Positions 47,040-55,678 of a DNA stretch of 64,000 nucleotides are shown piece by piece (the stretch's first letter is position 1; each line of letters starts with the position of its first letter). The DNA lies in NCBI RefSeq assembly GCF_018100805.1, contig NZ_JAGJEA010000001.1, forward strand, positions 248,001 through 312,000. The letters run 5' to 3'. Source of the DNA: Aquimarina sp. MMG016 (lineage in GTDB: Bacteria > Bacteroidota > Bacteroidia > Flavobacteriales > Flavobacteriaceae). Both the position numbers and the translations under genes were made by a program. A model generated the notes under the pieces. It had not been told where the DNA came from and searched no databases. It saw only the letters and a program-made list of their open reading frames with translations.

Positions 47040-48059
47040 TTAATTCTTAGAATTCACAGCAGGGCATTTACAACTCCATCGCTCTTCGCGCTTACCAAAG
47101 TCATAACCTAAAGTAATCTGATGAAAACCTCCATTGCTCAATACAACAGAGTTAGATTGATAACTATAGGTATATCCTACCATCCATTTTTTGTAATTCA
47201 CCCCTAAGAACGGAGTTATATATTGTAATTTTTGACTTTCTACAGCTAATCCATCTTGCGAAAATTCTGCTCCATCAAAACTTCGTCTATACGATGCTCC
47301 TCCCCACAATGTACCTATTTTCATATCGTAGTATACTTTTAGATTAGCATCAATAGTACTTTCCTGTGTCTCATCTGTAGATTGGTACATAATAGATGGT
47401 TCCATACTCCATGGACCTCGCAAACCAAATACATATCCAAGAGAGAAAATATATCTACGTTGATTATTAGAATCTCTTAAGGTGACATCTCCAAAGTCTG
47501 TATTATCAAAAAGATCTCTAGCAGTCGGTAATAAATTTTTTATCGTAAAATGGGCATACCATTCTAAGTAATGGTATGAAGCTCCAACATCTACATTAAA
47601 ATATCCATCTTTTCGATTACTAGCATCTCTAACCACAGGATCAACAATTCCTGTAAAATCTACATTAGATTGAATATATCCCACACTCGATCCAAATGAC
47701 AACATATTAAGATCTGTACGATCTCTAGAAAATAATAAGTGATAGGCAAAAGTTGCATACACTCCGGTTTGTTTAAAACGACCGTTCTTATCAGAATATA
47801 AAATTGCTCCTAAACCTACTTTATCGTTAGTTCTAAAGTTAATATTGGCAGACTGAGTACTTGGTGCGTCATCTACATCAAACCATTGTTTCCTGGCAGT
47901 TAATCTAATTTTATTAGCATTAGCAGCACCTGCCATAGATGGATGCAATAAATACAAATTATCAGAAAGATAATCTGCATAAACAGGAATACCTTCTTGT
48001 GAGAACGTATACTGAGAGATCAAAATGATCAACAACAAATAATATCGCTTCAAGTTCAT
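47040..48059 (-). CDS. PorP/SprF-family type IX secretion membrane protein
   Basis: 339 residues from the ATG at 48059 (MNLKRYYLLLIILISQYTFSQ, a clean signal peptide); the longer frame to 48080 adds 7 residues before it. The outer-membrane barrel pattern and the family start PVYADYLSDNLYLLHPSMAGAANANKIRLTARKQW are clear. It ends RWSCKCPAVNSKN with two cysteines. In gliding Flavobacteria SprF-like proteins are needed to export a partner adhesin, usually encoded next door; here no large adhesin gene is adjacent. Convergent with the rhodanese gene. Confidence 0.9.
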   Translation of the reverse strand: MNLKRYYLLLIILISQYTFSQEGIPVYADYLSDNLYLLHPSMAGAANANKIRLTARKQWFDVDDAPSTQSANINFRTNDKVGLGAILYSDKNGRFKQTGVYATFAYHLLFSRDRTDLNMLSFGSSVGYIQSNVDFTGIVDPVVRDASNRKDGYFNVDVGASYHYLEWYAHFTIKNLLPTARDLFDNTDFGDVTLRDSNNQRRYIFSLGYVFGLRGPWSMEPSIMYQSTDETQESTIDANLKVYYDMKIGTLWGGASYRRSFDGAEFSQDGLAVESQKLQYITPFLGVNYKKWMVGYTYSYQSNSVVLSNGGFHQITLGYDFGKREERWSCKCPAVNSKN

Positions 48060-48291
48060 TGGTGCGCTTATAGTTAACATGGGGACAAAGAAAGTACAAT
48101 ATTCTTTAACTGCGAAAAACTTCTAATATTGTAGAATCCTACTATTTCTTTTTCTAAGTTAAAACTTATTATACTGCCAGCATCAAATATATAAATTTTT
48201 ATAAGAACTGAATTTAACCCTGTTTCGCTACTTGAATCGTTAAAAACTGTTAGCAAAGCTAAGACAATACTGATATCGATCGGGTTTTTAG

Positions 48292-48299
48292 TAAATTTG
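48292..48299 (+). promoter_or_regulatory. -7 element close to the nfuA-like start
   Basis: TAAATTTG, only 11 bp before the ATG at 48311. If used, the mRNA would be nearly leaderless. Confidence 0.35.
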
Positions 48300-48310
48300 C
48301 CAAAAATTAA

Positions 48311-49219
48311 ATGATGGAAAAGAATTTTGAGATAAAAATAGAACCAACTTCGAATCCAAGTATAACTAAATTCGAAGCTAATTATTTTCTCACCCAACAT
48401 ACTAGTTATGAGTTTGATAATATCGATCAAGCTAAAAACTCTCCACTTGCACAACAGTTGTTTTATCTTCCGTTTGTAAAAAGAGTTTTTATTGCACAGA
48501 ATTTTGTAGCTATTGACAAGTATGATATTGTAGAGTGGTCTGATGTTCAGGATGAAGTCGCGGAACAGATCAAAAATTATCTTAATAATGGTCAACCTGT
48601 AGTGAGCGAGGCTGAAACGACTAAAAAAGTTCCGATCACCATTTATGCTGAGAGTACTCCTAATCCAGCTGTTTTAAAATTTGTTGCTAATAAAAAATTA
48701 GTCACCACAGGTCACGAATTTAAAAACATTGATGATGCCAAAGATGCGCCATTGGCACAAGAATTATTTCACTTACCATTTGTAAAAGAGGTATATATTG
48801 ATGAGAATTATATCTCTATCCAGAAATACGATATGGCAGACTGGAATGATATCACCATAGAACTAAGAGAGTTTTTACGTAACTATCTGGAACAGGGTAA
48901 AGAAGTCTTGACCGCCAATGCTACTGTATCTAAAACCGAAGTAGAAAAACAAGCTGATGTTGATTTTGAAAAATTAGATGATATATCCAAGGATATTGTT
49001 AACATCATTGAAGAATACATAAAACCAGCTGTGGCAAGTGATGGTGGTAATATTTTATTTGACTCTTACGATCCAGAAAGTAAAGCAGTTAAGGTAATCT
49101 TACAGGGAGCTTGTAGTGGATGCCCTTCATCTACATTTACTTTAAAAAATGGTATCGAAAACATGCTAAAAGAGATGCTTAAGGATAAGGTAGAATCTGT
49201 AGAAGCAATAAATGGGTAG
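48311..49219 (+). CDS. Nfu-type iron-sulphur scaffold with duplicated N-terminal domain
   Basis: 302 residues. Two tandem Nfu_N domains: about 4-95 (IKIEPTSNPSITKFEANYFL, PLAQQLFYLPFVKRVFI) and about 110-205 (IYAESTPNPAVLKFVANKKL, PLAQELFHLPFVKEVYI). The NifU-like C-terminal domain carries the cluster-binding CSGCPS near 270. It hands a 4Fe-4S or 2Fe-2S cluster to target proteins. The common form has a single N-domain; the two copies here align with each other and are separated by a polar linker. Start could be the second Met. Confidence 0.93.
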   Translation: MMEKNFEIKIEPTSNPSITKFEANYFLTQHTSYEFDNIDQAKNSPLAQQLFYLPFVKRVFIAQNFVAIDKYDIVEWSDVQDEVAEQIKNYLNNGQPVVSEAETTKKVPITIYAESTPNPAVLKFVANKKLVTTGHEFKNIDDAKDAPLAQELFHLPFVKEVYIDENYISIQKYDMADWNDITIELREFLRNYLEQGKEVLTANATVSKTEVEKQADVDFEKLDDISKDIVNIIEEYIKPAVASDGGNILFDSYDPESKAVKVILQGACSGCPSSTFTLKNGIENMLKEMLKDKVESVEAING

Positions 49220-49347
49220 TTTGACGAGAAAACTTTAATTTCATCCAAAATACTGTTAAAATTACACCTGCTTTTGTTTCGAAAAGAACAAAGTATCTCG
49301 TATCTTAGGGAAATAATAGTTAAATTTTAACCTAAAAAATTCACACA

Positions 49348-49548
49348 ATGGCAATTGTTAAAACTATCGAGGTAATCGCAAGTTCTGATAAAGGATGGGA
49401 CGATGCTGCTAAAAACGGAATAAAACAAGCAGGAAAAACAGTAAAAAACATAAAGTCTGCTTGGGTATCTGATCAAAAAGCTATCGTAAAAGGTGACGAA
49501 ATTGTAGAGTTTCGGGTAAATCTTAAAATCTCTTTTGAGATTAGTTAA
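49348..49548 (+). CDS. Dodecin
   Basis: 66 residues, the full length of the family. MAIVKTIEVIASSDKGWDDAAKNGI begins the strand-helix, then INSAWV-type strand NIKSAWVSDQKAIV and FRVNLKISFEI. Dodecins form 12-mers that store flavins (FMN, lumichrome-like) and limit photochemical damage. The Trp in KGWDDA is the residue that stacks on flavin. Alone, with its own terminator. Confidence 0.93.
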   Translation: MAIVKTIEVIASSDKGWDDAAKNGIKQAGKTVKNIKSAWVSDQKAIVKGDEIVEFRVNLKISFEIS

Positions 49549-49569
49549 AAAAAATACTTTATTCTTTAT

Positions 49570-49606
49570 GAAAAGCATTCCACATTGTTGGGATGCTTTT
49601 TATATT
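49570..49606 (+). terminator. Terminator after dodecin
   Basis: AAAAGCATTCC, ACATTGTT loop, GGGATGCTTTTTATATTTTT. One G-U in the stem. Confidence 0.8.
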
Positions 49607-49631
49607 TTTAGAGATTATAAATCTCTATTCA

Positions 49632-51737
49632 GTGAAATATTTATTTTTTATACTGTCAATATTTTTATTGACACAATGTACTAGTCAAAACAAACCGGCT
49701 ATGGAACAACATACCTACACTAATGATTTGATTCACGAAACCAGTCCTTATCTTTTACAACATGCCCATAACCCTGTAGATTGGAAACCATGGGGGGATA
49801 AAGCTCTTAAGCAAGCTAAAAATGAGAATAAACTTATAATTGTAAGTATTGGCTATGCAGCTTGTCATTGGTGTCATGTCATGGAACATGAAAGTTTTGA
49901 AGATCCAGAAGTAGCAGAATTAATGAATACAAATTTTATTAATATAAAAGTGGATCGGGAGGAGCGCCCGGATATAGATCACGTATATATGAATGCCGTG
50001 CAACTTATGACCGGTAGTGGTGGGTGGCCTCTAAATATGATTACACTTCCCGATGGTAGACCCGTTTGGGGAGGCACCTATTTTCCTAAAGGAAATTGGA
50101 TGGATGCCATAAAACAAATAGCTGATCTCTACCAAAAGCAGCCCGACAAGCTTTTGGAATATGCAGAAAAGCTAGAGCAAGGTATTAAAGCTGTTGATAT
50201 TATTGAAGTAAATACTGATGAAATCAATTTTGACAAAGAAATCATTGCCTCAGCAGTAAATGATTGGAGTAAACATTTTGATCATCAAAAAGGAGGTACC
50301 AACAGAGTTCCTAAATTTATGATGCCCAACAACTATCACTTTTTACTTAGATACGCACATCAATCAGAAGACAAAGAACTTATGGAGTATGTTACTAATA
50401 CATTGACCAAGATATCTTTTGGCGGAGTCTATGATCATGTTGGAGGTGGCTTTGCAAGATATTCAACAGATGCCAAGTGGCATGTTCCACATTTCGAAAA
50501 GATGTTATATGATAACGCACAATTGGTCAGTTTATATTCTGACGCTTATCTGGTAACCAAAGACCCATGGTATAAAGATGTAGTATATGAAACATTAGAA
50601 TTTGTTTCTAGAGAACTCACTAATAATGAAGGGGCTTTTTATTCATCTCTGGATGCGGATAGTCTAACACCAGAAGGAGAATTAGAAGAAGGTGCGTTTT
50701 ATGTTTGGAGGAAAGAAAAACTTAAAACCTTGCTAGGTAATGATTATGAACTATTCTCTGATTATTATAATATCAATTCGTATGGTTTATGGGAAAAAGG
50801 AAATTATGTGTTGATTAGAAAACAAAATACTGAAGAGTTTTGCAATAAAAACAATATAAAGCCCGAAAAGCTTGACCAAAAACTTAACACCTGGAAAGAA
50901 CTTTTATTAAACGAACGAGAAGAACGTTCCAGACCTAGATTAGATGATAAAACATTAACTTCCTGGAATGCGTTAATGCTAAAAGGATATCTAGATGCTT
51001 ATCGTGTATTTAATGAAAAGAAATTTCTAGACGCTGCATTGCGAAATGCAAACTTTATTAAAGACAATCAACTCAATAAAGACTATTCTTTATATCATAA
51101 TTATAAAGAAGAAAAAAGTACAATAAATGGTTATCTAGAAGATTATGCTGCGGTTATAGAGGCTTTTATTGCTTTATATGAGTCTACTTCAGACAAACTA
51201 TGGATTGATATTTCAGAAGGACTTGCAGCATATACCTTTAAACACTTTTTTGATAAAGAAAAAAACATATTCTACTTCACATCGGATAAAGATCCAAAAC
51301 TAGTCAGTCGAACGATAGAATATAATGATAATGTGATTCCTGCATCGAATTCTATAATGGCTAAGAACCTATTTCTTTTATCTCATTATAAATATAAACC
51401 TGAATATAATAGTATTTCAAAACAAATGCTACATAATATACAACCGCAGATACGAGAATATGCTTCAGTATACTCTAATTGGTTAGATTTGATGCTCAAT
51501 TTTTCATACCCGTTCTATGAAGTTGTTGTTATTGGAGCCGAAACAGAAAACAAGTTAAAAGAACTAAATAATTATTACATTCCTAACAAATTATTAGCGA
51601 GTAGCACCTATCAGATTAATGAACCCTTATTTGAAGGAAGATATTCTCCAAACGAAACGTTGATATATATATGTGTAAATAATGCATGTAAGTATCCCGT
51701 AAATAACGTAGTAGAGGCTATTAAGCTTATCGATTAG
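49632..51737 (+). CDS. DUF255 thioredoxin-fold / N-acylglucosamine-epimerase-like protein (YyaL type)
   Basis: 701 residues from the GTG at 49632, chosen because it gives a lipoprotein signal ([16 protein letters not shown], Cys16). An ATG at 49593 lies in the dodecin terminator, and the ATG at 49701 would give a soluble form. The N-terminal thioredoxin-like domain has [14 protein letters not shown], the CxxC motif ACHWCHVM and [11 protein letters not shown], then GGWPLN. An (alpha/alpha)6-barrel follows, with [27 protein letters not shown] and [12 protein letters not shown]. Family function is unsettled. Standard length; single gene. Whether it is exported depends on the start choice. Confidence 0.88.
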   Translation: MKYLFFILSIFLLTQCTSQNKPAMEQHTYTNDLIHETSPYLLQHAHNPVDWKPWGDKALKQAKNENKLIIVSIGYAACHWCHVMEHESFEDPEVAELMNTNFINIKVDREERPDIDHVYMNAVQLMTGSGGWPLNMITLPDGRPVWGGTYFPKGNWMDAIKQIADLYQKQPDKLLEYAEKLEQGIKAVDIIEVNTDEINFDKEIIASAVNDWSKHFDHQKGGTNRVPKFMMPNNYHFLLRYAHQSEDKELMEYVTNTLTKISFGGVYDHVGGGFARYSTDAKWHVPHFEKMLYDNAQLVSLYSDAYLVTKDPWYKDVVYETLEFVSRELTNNEGAFYSSLDADSLTPEGELEEGAFYVWRKEKLKTLLGNDYELFSDYYNINSYGLWEKGNYVLIRKQNTEEFCNKNNIKPEKLDQKLNTWKELLLNEREERSRPRLDDKTLTSWNALMLKGYLDAYRVFNEKKFLDAALRNANFIKDNQLNKDYSLYHNYKEEKSTINGYLEDYAAVIEAFIALYESTSDKLWIDISEGLAAYTFKHFFDKEKNIFYFTSDKDPKLVSRTIEYNDNVIPASNSIMAKNLFLLSHYKYKPEYNSISKQMLHNIQPQIREYASVYSNWLDLMLNFSYPFYEVVVIGAETENKLKELNNYYIPNKLLASSTYQINEPLFEGRYSPNETLIYICVNNACKYPVNNVVEAIKLID

Positions 51738-52061
51738 AGTTTAATATATACGAGAATTATAATTACCATAGAATTTAAGGTAATATTTCCCCATAACTGT
51801 GGAAAAACTACCTAACTCAACATTACAAAAATGTCCAAAATAGTCAAAATCAAACGTTTTCGTAGCTAAAAAATAGAGAAAAAGTAAGGTTTTACCGTAA
51901 AAATACATGAAGATAATTTGTTAAAAAATAGATTTTAATAATAATTATATCGTATTATTGATAATTTTTTTAATTATACATAAAAATTAACGTTAAAAAT
52001 TATAAAATCTTGCACTTCATCCGATGTTTTGATACATTTATCGAACCTAAATCAGTATAAC
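51738..52061. promoter_or_regulatory. Upstream region of the tandem secreted pair
   Basis: 324 bp without a gene. It holds TAAGGTTTTACCGTAAAAATA at 51885-51905, nearly the same as the motif at 24962-24980; TTTACCGTAAA at 51891-51901 is the exact reverse complement of 18195-18205. The rest is AT-rich. Confidence 0.45.
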
Positions 52062-52763
52062 ATGAGAAAACTTTTACTTCTTTTATTGTTGATATTTTCG
52101 ACTAGTGTATTTGCACAACTTCCTAGATCCTTAATGACCTCTACACAGAGAATTTCTTCATTTGACGAATATGATGGCTCTGTTTATATGAAATCAAAAT
52201 ATAAAGAGTCTAGTGTTATTGATGAGAGATCAGGAACTTTTGACGCCAAATTAAAGTATAACATATACAGTGATGCTTTAGAATATAAAGACGGATCAAA
52301 TTATTTCGCAATACGTAAGGTTCCCACTATACATGCGCGAATTGATGGTGATTATTTTTACTATTGTAATTTCAAAACCCAGAGAGGTTTAAAAAGAGAT
52401 GGGTATTATGTATTAGTCGAACTAAATGACAAATACAGAATCTATAAAAGATTTACTCTTGATATAAAAGAACCTAAGAAGAATGATCTTACTAGTTTAG
52501 AAGAAGCAGGTGAATTAAAAATGGTTACTACATATTATATAGAAGAGGCCGGTATGATTATGGAGTTACCTATGTCTAAAAAGGATATGTTAGCTACTTT
52601 TAGTGATAAAGAAAGTGAGCTAAAGCAATATATGAAGAAAGAAAAAATAAGACTTAGAAAAGAAGAGGATTTAATTCGACTTGTATCTAGATACAATGCC
52701 CTAAAAAGTTCTGATGATACTCCGTCAAGAAGTCTTCTAAGCAATAGGTCAAGAGGCAACTAA
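52062..52763 (+). CDS. Secreted protein, unknown family, tandem copy 1
   Basis: 233 residues from the ATG at 52062. Signal peptide about 1-19 (MRKLLLLLLLIFSTSVFAQ). Mature part: ISSFDEYDGSVYMKSKYKESSVIDERSGTFDAKLKYNIYSDALEY, then IHARIDGDYFYYCNFKTQRGLKRDGYYVLVEL, YRIYKRF, and a Lys/Glu-rich helix with KEEDLIRLVSRYNALKSS at the C-terminus. One conserved Cys in YYCNFKT. It looks like a small beta domain with a helical tail. Same length as the next gene, and the two align throughout. I do not recognise the family; an exported role is all that can be said. Confidence 0.7.
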   Translation: MRKLLLLLLLIFSTSVFAQLPRSLMTSTQRISSFDEYDGSVYMKSKYKESSVIDERSGTFDAKLKYNIYSDALEYKDGSNYFAIRKVPTIHARIDGDYFYYCNFKTQRGLKRDGYYVLVELNDKYRIYKRFTLDIKEPKKNDLTSLEEAGELKMVTTYYIEEAGMIMELPMSKKDMLATFSDKESELKQYMKKEKIRLRKEEDLIRLVSRYNALKSSDDTPSRSLLSNRSRGN

Positions 52764-52807
52764 AATTTGTATTACTTCCTCTTACTGTTTTTCTCACTTA
52801 AAAAAAT

Positions 52808-52842
52808 ATAATGCCATCCTATTTTAGAGATGGCATTATTTT
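52808..52842 (+). terminator. Terminator between the two tandem secreted-protein genes
   Basis: AATGCCATC, loop, GATGGCATTATTTTTG; the second copy is therefore transcribed from its own promoter, at least in part. Confidence 0.8.
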
Positions 52843-52976
52843 TGAAATAAATTATGTAGCCATTGCGATTTTATAGATATTTGGGCGATTTTTTTATGAA
52901 ATCTAAAATTCAAAATAATGATTTTTGCTTTTTATCTGATTTGTTATTATTTTCGTCTTGACAATACACAAAAATT

Positions 52977-53678
52977 ATGAGAAAAATCTTACAACTGTTA
53001 ACCTTCCTGACCACATCTGTACTATTCGCGCAGTTTCCTCCAACCATGATGAAATCCTCAAAGAAGATTTCGAAATTTGATAAATATGCGGGGTCTATTT
53101 ATGTATTTGAAGATTATAAACAAGCTGATGTAATAAACGAATCATCCGGAACATTCGAAGCTGAATTGAATTATAACATATATACTGATGCTTTAGAATT
53201 CACTGAAGACTCTAAATTATTTCAATTGGTTAAAACTCCTACTACTCATGCAAGAATAGATGGTGACTACTACTATTTTTGTAATTTTAAAACTCAAAGA
53301 GGAGTTAGAAAAGATGGGTACTTTGTACTTGTGGAACTAAATGATTTATATCGTATCTACAAAAGATACGAACTTAAAATCACTGACCCCGAGGACATGA
53401 ATTCTATGGGTACTTCGACTATTGGAAAAATAAAGGTATTAAAAACCCTTTATTTAGAAGAAAATGGAATAATCTTAGAGTTACCTATGAGTAAAAAAGG
53501 AATATTATCTGCTTTTTCCGATAAGCAAGATGAATTGAAAAAATATATTAAGAAGGAAAAAATTAAACTTAAAAAAGAAGAAGATCTTATACGACTAGTT
53601 GCTAAATATAATGCTTTAAAAAGTATAGACGCTAGCCCGACACGAAGTCTTTTAGGTAATACGGATCAAAATAACTAA
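52977..53678 (+). CDS. Secreted protein, unknown family, tandem copy 2
   Basis: 233 residues, paralogue of 52062-52763. Signal peptide about 1-19 (ends LFAQ). Shared blocks in order: ISKFDKYAGSIY, VINESSGTFEAELNYNIYTDALEF, THARIDGDYYYFCNFKTQRGVRKDGYFVLVEL, YRIYKRYEL, LPMSKKGILSAFSDKQDELKKYIKKEKI, KEEDLIRLVAKYNALKS. The last 47 bp overlap the 3' end of tsaB on the other strand. Function unknown. Duplication followed by modest divergence is the simplest reading. Confidence 0.7.
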   Translation: MRKILQLLTFLTTSVLFAQFPPTMMKSSKKISKFDKYAGSIYVFEDYKQADVINESSGTFEAELNYNIYTDALEFTEDSKLFQLVKTPTTHARIDGDYYYFCNFKTQRGVRKDGYFVLVELNDLYRIYKRYELKITDPEDMNSMGTSTIGKIKVLKTLYLEENGIILELPMSKKGILSAFSDKQDELKKYIKKEKIKLKKEEDLIRLVAKYNALKSIDASPTRSLLGNTDQNN

Positions 53679-54291
53679 CATCTTCAAAATCTTTTTCTAA
53701 AAATTTAGAATAACCGAGTGTTGCCATCTCATTAGCAGATGGCAATTTCTTTTTTATAAACACTGCATTTTTATGTTCACATATTTCAGTAAACTTTTCG
53801 ACGCCATTGCCAATAAAATACACTTTATCATCTTGTAAATAATCCTGAAAAGAATCTTCTGATAATATCTCAGCTTTGGTCTCTCTAACTTGTTCAAAAG
53901 AGCCCGAAAAAACTACTGAATACACTTCCATTCGCCTAGCGTCGAGCATAGGAACAATATACCCATCATTAGTATTAACTTGCAATGCTAAAGATTGTAA
54001 CGTGGGTATAGAGATTAAAGGAATATCTAAAGCATAACACAATCCTTTTGCAGTAGAGACTCCTATTCTTAATCCTGTATATGATCCAGGACCTTTACTA
54101 ACGGCAACAGCAGAAAGATCTTTAAACAAAACCTCTGCTTCTTTCATAACCTGATCTATGTAGTTGTGCAATCGTTCTGCATGAGAATATTTAGTATCAT
54201 AATCCTCGATACTGGCTACAATTTCATTATCCTTAGCTAAACAAACCGAACAATTGGTAGTTGCAGTTTCGATATAAAGTATATAAGCCAT
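53632..54291 (-). CDS. tsaB: tRNA threonylcarbamoyladenosine protein TsaB
   Basis: 219 residues from the ATG at 54291 (MAYILYIETATTNCSV). A start 18 bp upstream adds MPKFNR and is less likely. Seen: YSHAERLH, AVSKGPGSYTGLRIGVSTAKG and the FIGNG block. TsaB pairs with TsaD to make t6A37 of ANN-decoding tRNAs and is itself without a full catalytic site. The 3' end overlaps the convergent secreted-protein gene by 47 bp. It follows the adaptor gene of the export cluster by 37 bp. Confidence 0.94.
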   Translation of the reverse strand: MAYILYIETATTNCSVCLAKDNEIVASIEDYDTKYSHAERLHNYIDQVMKEAEVLFKDLSAVAVSKGPGSYTGLRIGVSTAKGLCYALDIPLISIPTLQSLALQVNTNDGYIVPMLDARRMEVYSVVFSGSFEQVRETKAEILSEDSFQDYLQDDKVYFIGNGVEKFTEICEHKNAVFIKKKLPSANEMATLGYSKFLEKDFEDVSYFDPYYLKDFVSG

Positions 54292-54328
54292 CCTATTAAA
54301 TTTTGGCAAAGATAACTCAATTAAGTTA

Positions 54329-55603
54329 TTACTTCTTAGCCTCTTTTTTAGATTCTAGCTGAACTTTATCACCGGTTTTCAGAATCTTGGTTACCAAGTT
54401 GTATGGACCAGTAATTACTTCTTCTCCTTCTTTTAAACCAGTCGTAATCTCTATATTACTATCATCTTGGATTCCTGTCTCAATCACTCTAAGTTTAGCA
54501 GTTTCGCCATCTTTGACAAACACACATTCAAATTTCTTATCAGAATCTTCAATTTTTTCCTTGGTATAAGTTCGTTTTGTAGAAGAAGTATCACTCTTAA
54601 TCACAATAGCACTAATAGGAACTCCAATTATGTTTTCTCTCTTGTTAGTAATAACATCTACCGTGGCGGTCATCCCAGGACGAAAAGGAGAATAACTCTC
54701 TGGTTTACCTTCTAATAAATCTTTATAAGATTCTTCAAGAATGCGAACCTTAACTCTAAAATTAGTGACCTGATCAGCACTCAAAGCACTTTCTGCTGAA
54801 TTTGCAATCTCAGTAACCAGTCCTTTAAATTCTTTTTTTAGATATGCATCTACCTCCACAATTGTAGAATCACCAATCTGAACCTTTACAATATCATTTT
54901 CATTAACATCTACTTCAACCTCCATATTGCTAAGGTTCGCAACACGTACAATCTCAGTACCAGCCATCTGCTGTGTTCCAACTACTCTTTCTCCCAGTTC
55001 TACAGATAACTTAGAGACTGTTCCGCTCATGGGAGCATAAATAGTAGTTCTGCTCAGGTTATCTTTAGCCTCATTAACGGTAGCTTGAGCGCTCTTTACA
55101 CTATAAAAAGCAGATTGCTTAGAAGCTTCTGCGACTTCAAAAGCAGAAACCGCTCTATCCCACTCTGCTTTAGAAATTACTCCTTTATCAAATAATTCTT
55201 TATTACGCTCATAGCTAAGTTTAGCTTCTTTAAGACTTGCCTCTGCTTGCTGAAGGCCCGCTCTTACGTTTTGTAAAGATGCCTGAGACCTGTTTAACCC
55301 TGCCTGAATAATATCAGGGTTGATTCTAACTAAGAGATCTCCTTTCTTAACTTGTTGTCCTTCTTTTATTGGTAGTTCAATAATTTCTCCAGAAACTTCT
55401 GAAGAAAGTTTAACCTCTACTTCTGGCTGTATTTTTCCAGTAGCGGCAACAGTCTCGATAATATCAATCTTCTCTATCTTAGTAATAGAAACGGATTTAA
55501 GATTACCATTTTTACCAAACCAACCTGCTTTTTTACCAGCAACTAGTAATACAATTAAAAGGATAGCAACACTTAAAACAATGAGTAATGTTTTTCTATT
55601 CAT
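54329..55603 (-). CDS. Periplasmic adaptor (HlyD/RND-MFP type), distal copy
   Basis: 424 residues. One N-terminal helix (about 5-23), then biotinyl-lipoyl-like half ELPIKEGQQVKKGDLLVRINPD, a long hairpin (residues about 95-190, ASLKEAKLSYERNKELFDKGVISKAEWDR), the second half SVELGERVVGTQQM, and the beta-barrel and membrane-proximal domains. It should link an inner-membrane pump to a TolC channel. A TolC gene lies immediately upstream in transcription order (75 bp). Which pump it serves is not fixed; the permeases farther upstream are the nearest candidates. Confidence 0.9.
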   Translation of the reverse strand: MNRKTLLIVLSVAILLIVLLVAGKKAGWFGKNGNLKSVSITKIEKIDIIETVAATGKIQPEVEVKLSSEVSGEIIELPIKEGQQVKKGDLLVRINPDIIQAGLNRSQASLQNVRAGLQQAEASLKEAKLSYERNKELFDKGVISKAEWDRAVSAFEVAEASKQSAFYSVKSAQATVNEAKDNLSRTTIYAPMSGTVSKLSVELGERVVGTQQMAGTEIVRVANLSNMEVEVDVNENDIVKVQIGDSTIVEVDAYLKKEFKGLVTEIANSAESALSADQVTNFRVKVRILEESYKDLLEGKPESYSPFRPGMTATVDVITNKRENIIGVPISAIVIKSDTSSTKRTYTKEKIEDSDKKFECVFVKDGETAKLRVIETGIQDDSNIEITTGLKEGEEVITGPYNLVTKILKTGDKVQLESKKEAKK

Positions 55604-55678
55604 GGCTTACTTTACAGTTAATTTTTGTTGTATGAAATTACAACCTTTTATAGAGTAGCCAAAATAGAAGGCTACTAT

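Noticed and set aside
48074-48595. Minus-strand frame of 173 residues
   Set aside because: Overlaps the start of the Nfu gene, reads as low-complexity Ile/Phe/Lys and has no known motif.
49593-49631. Upstream ATG for the DUF255 gene
   Set aside because: It lies in the dodecin terminator; the GTG at 49632 gives a proper lipoprotein signal.
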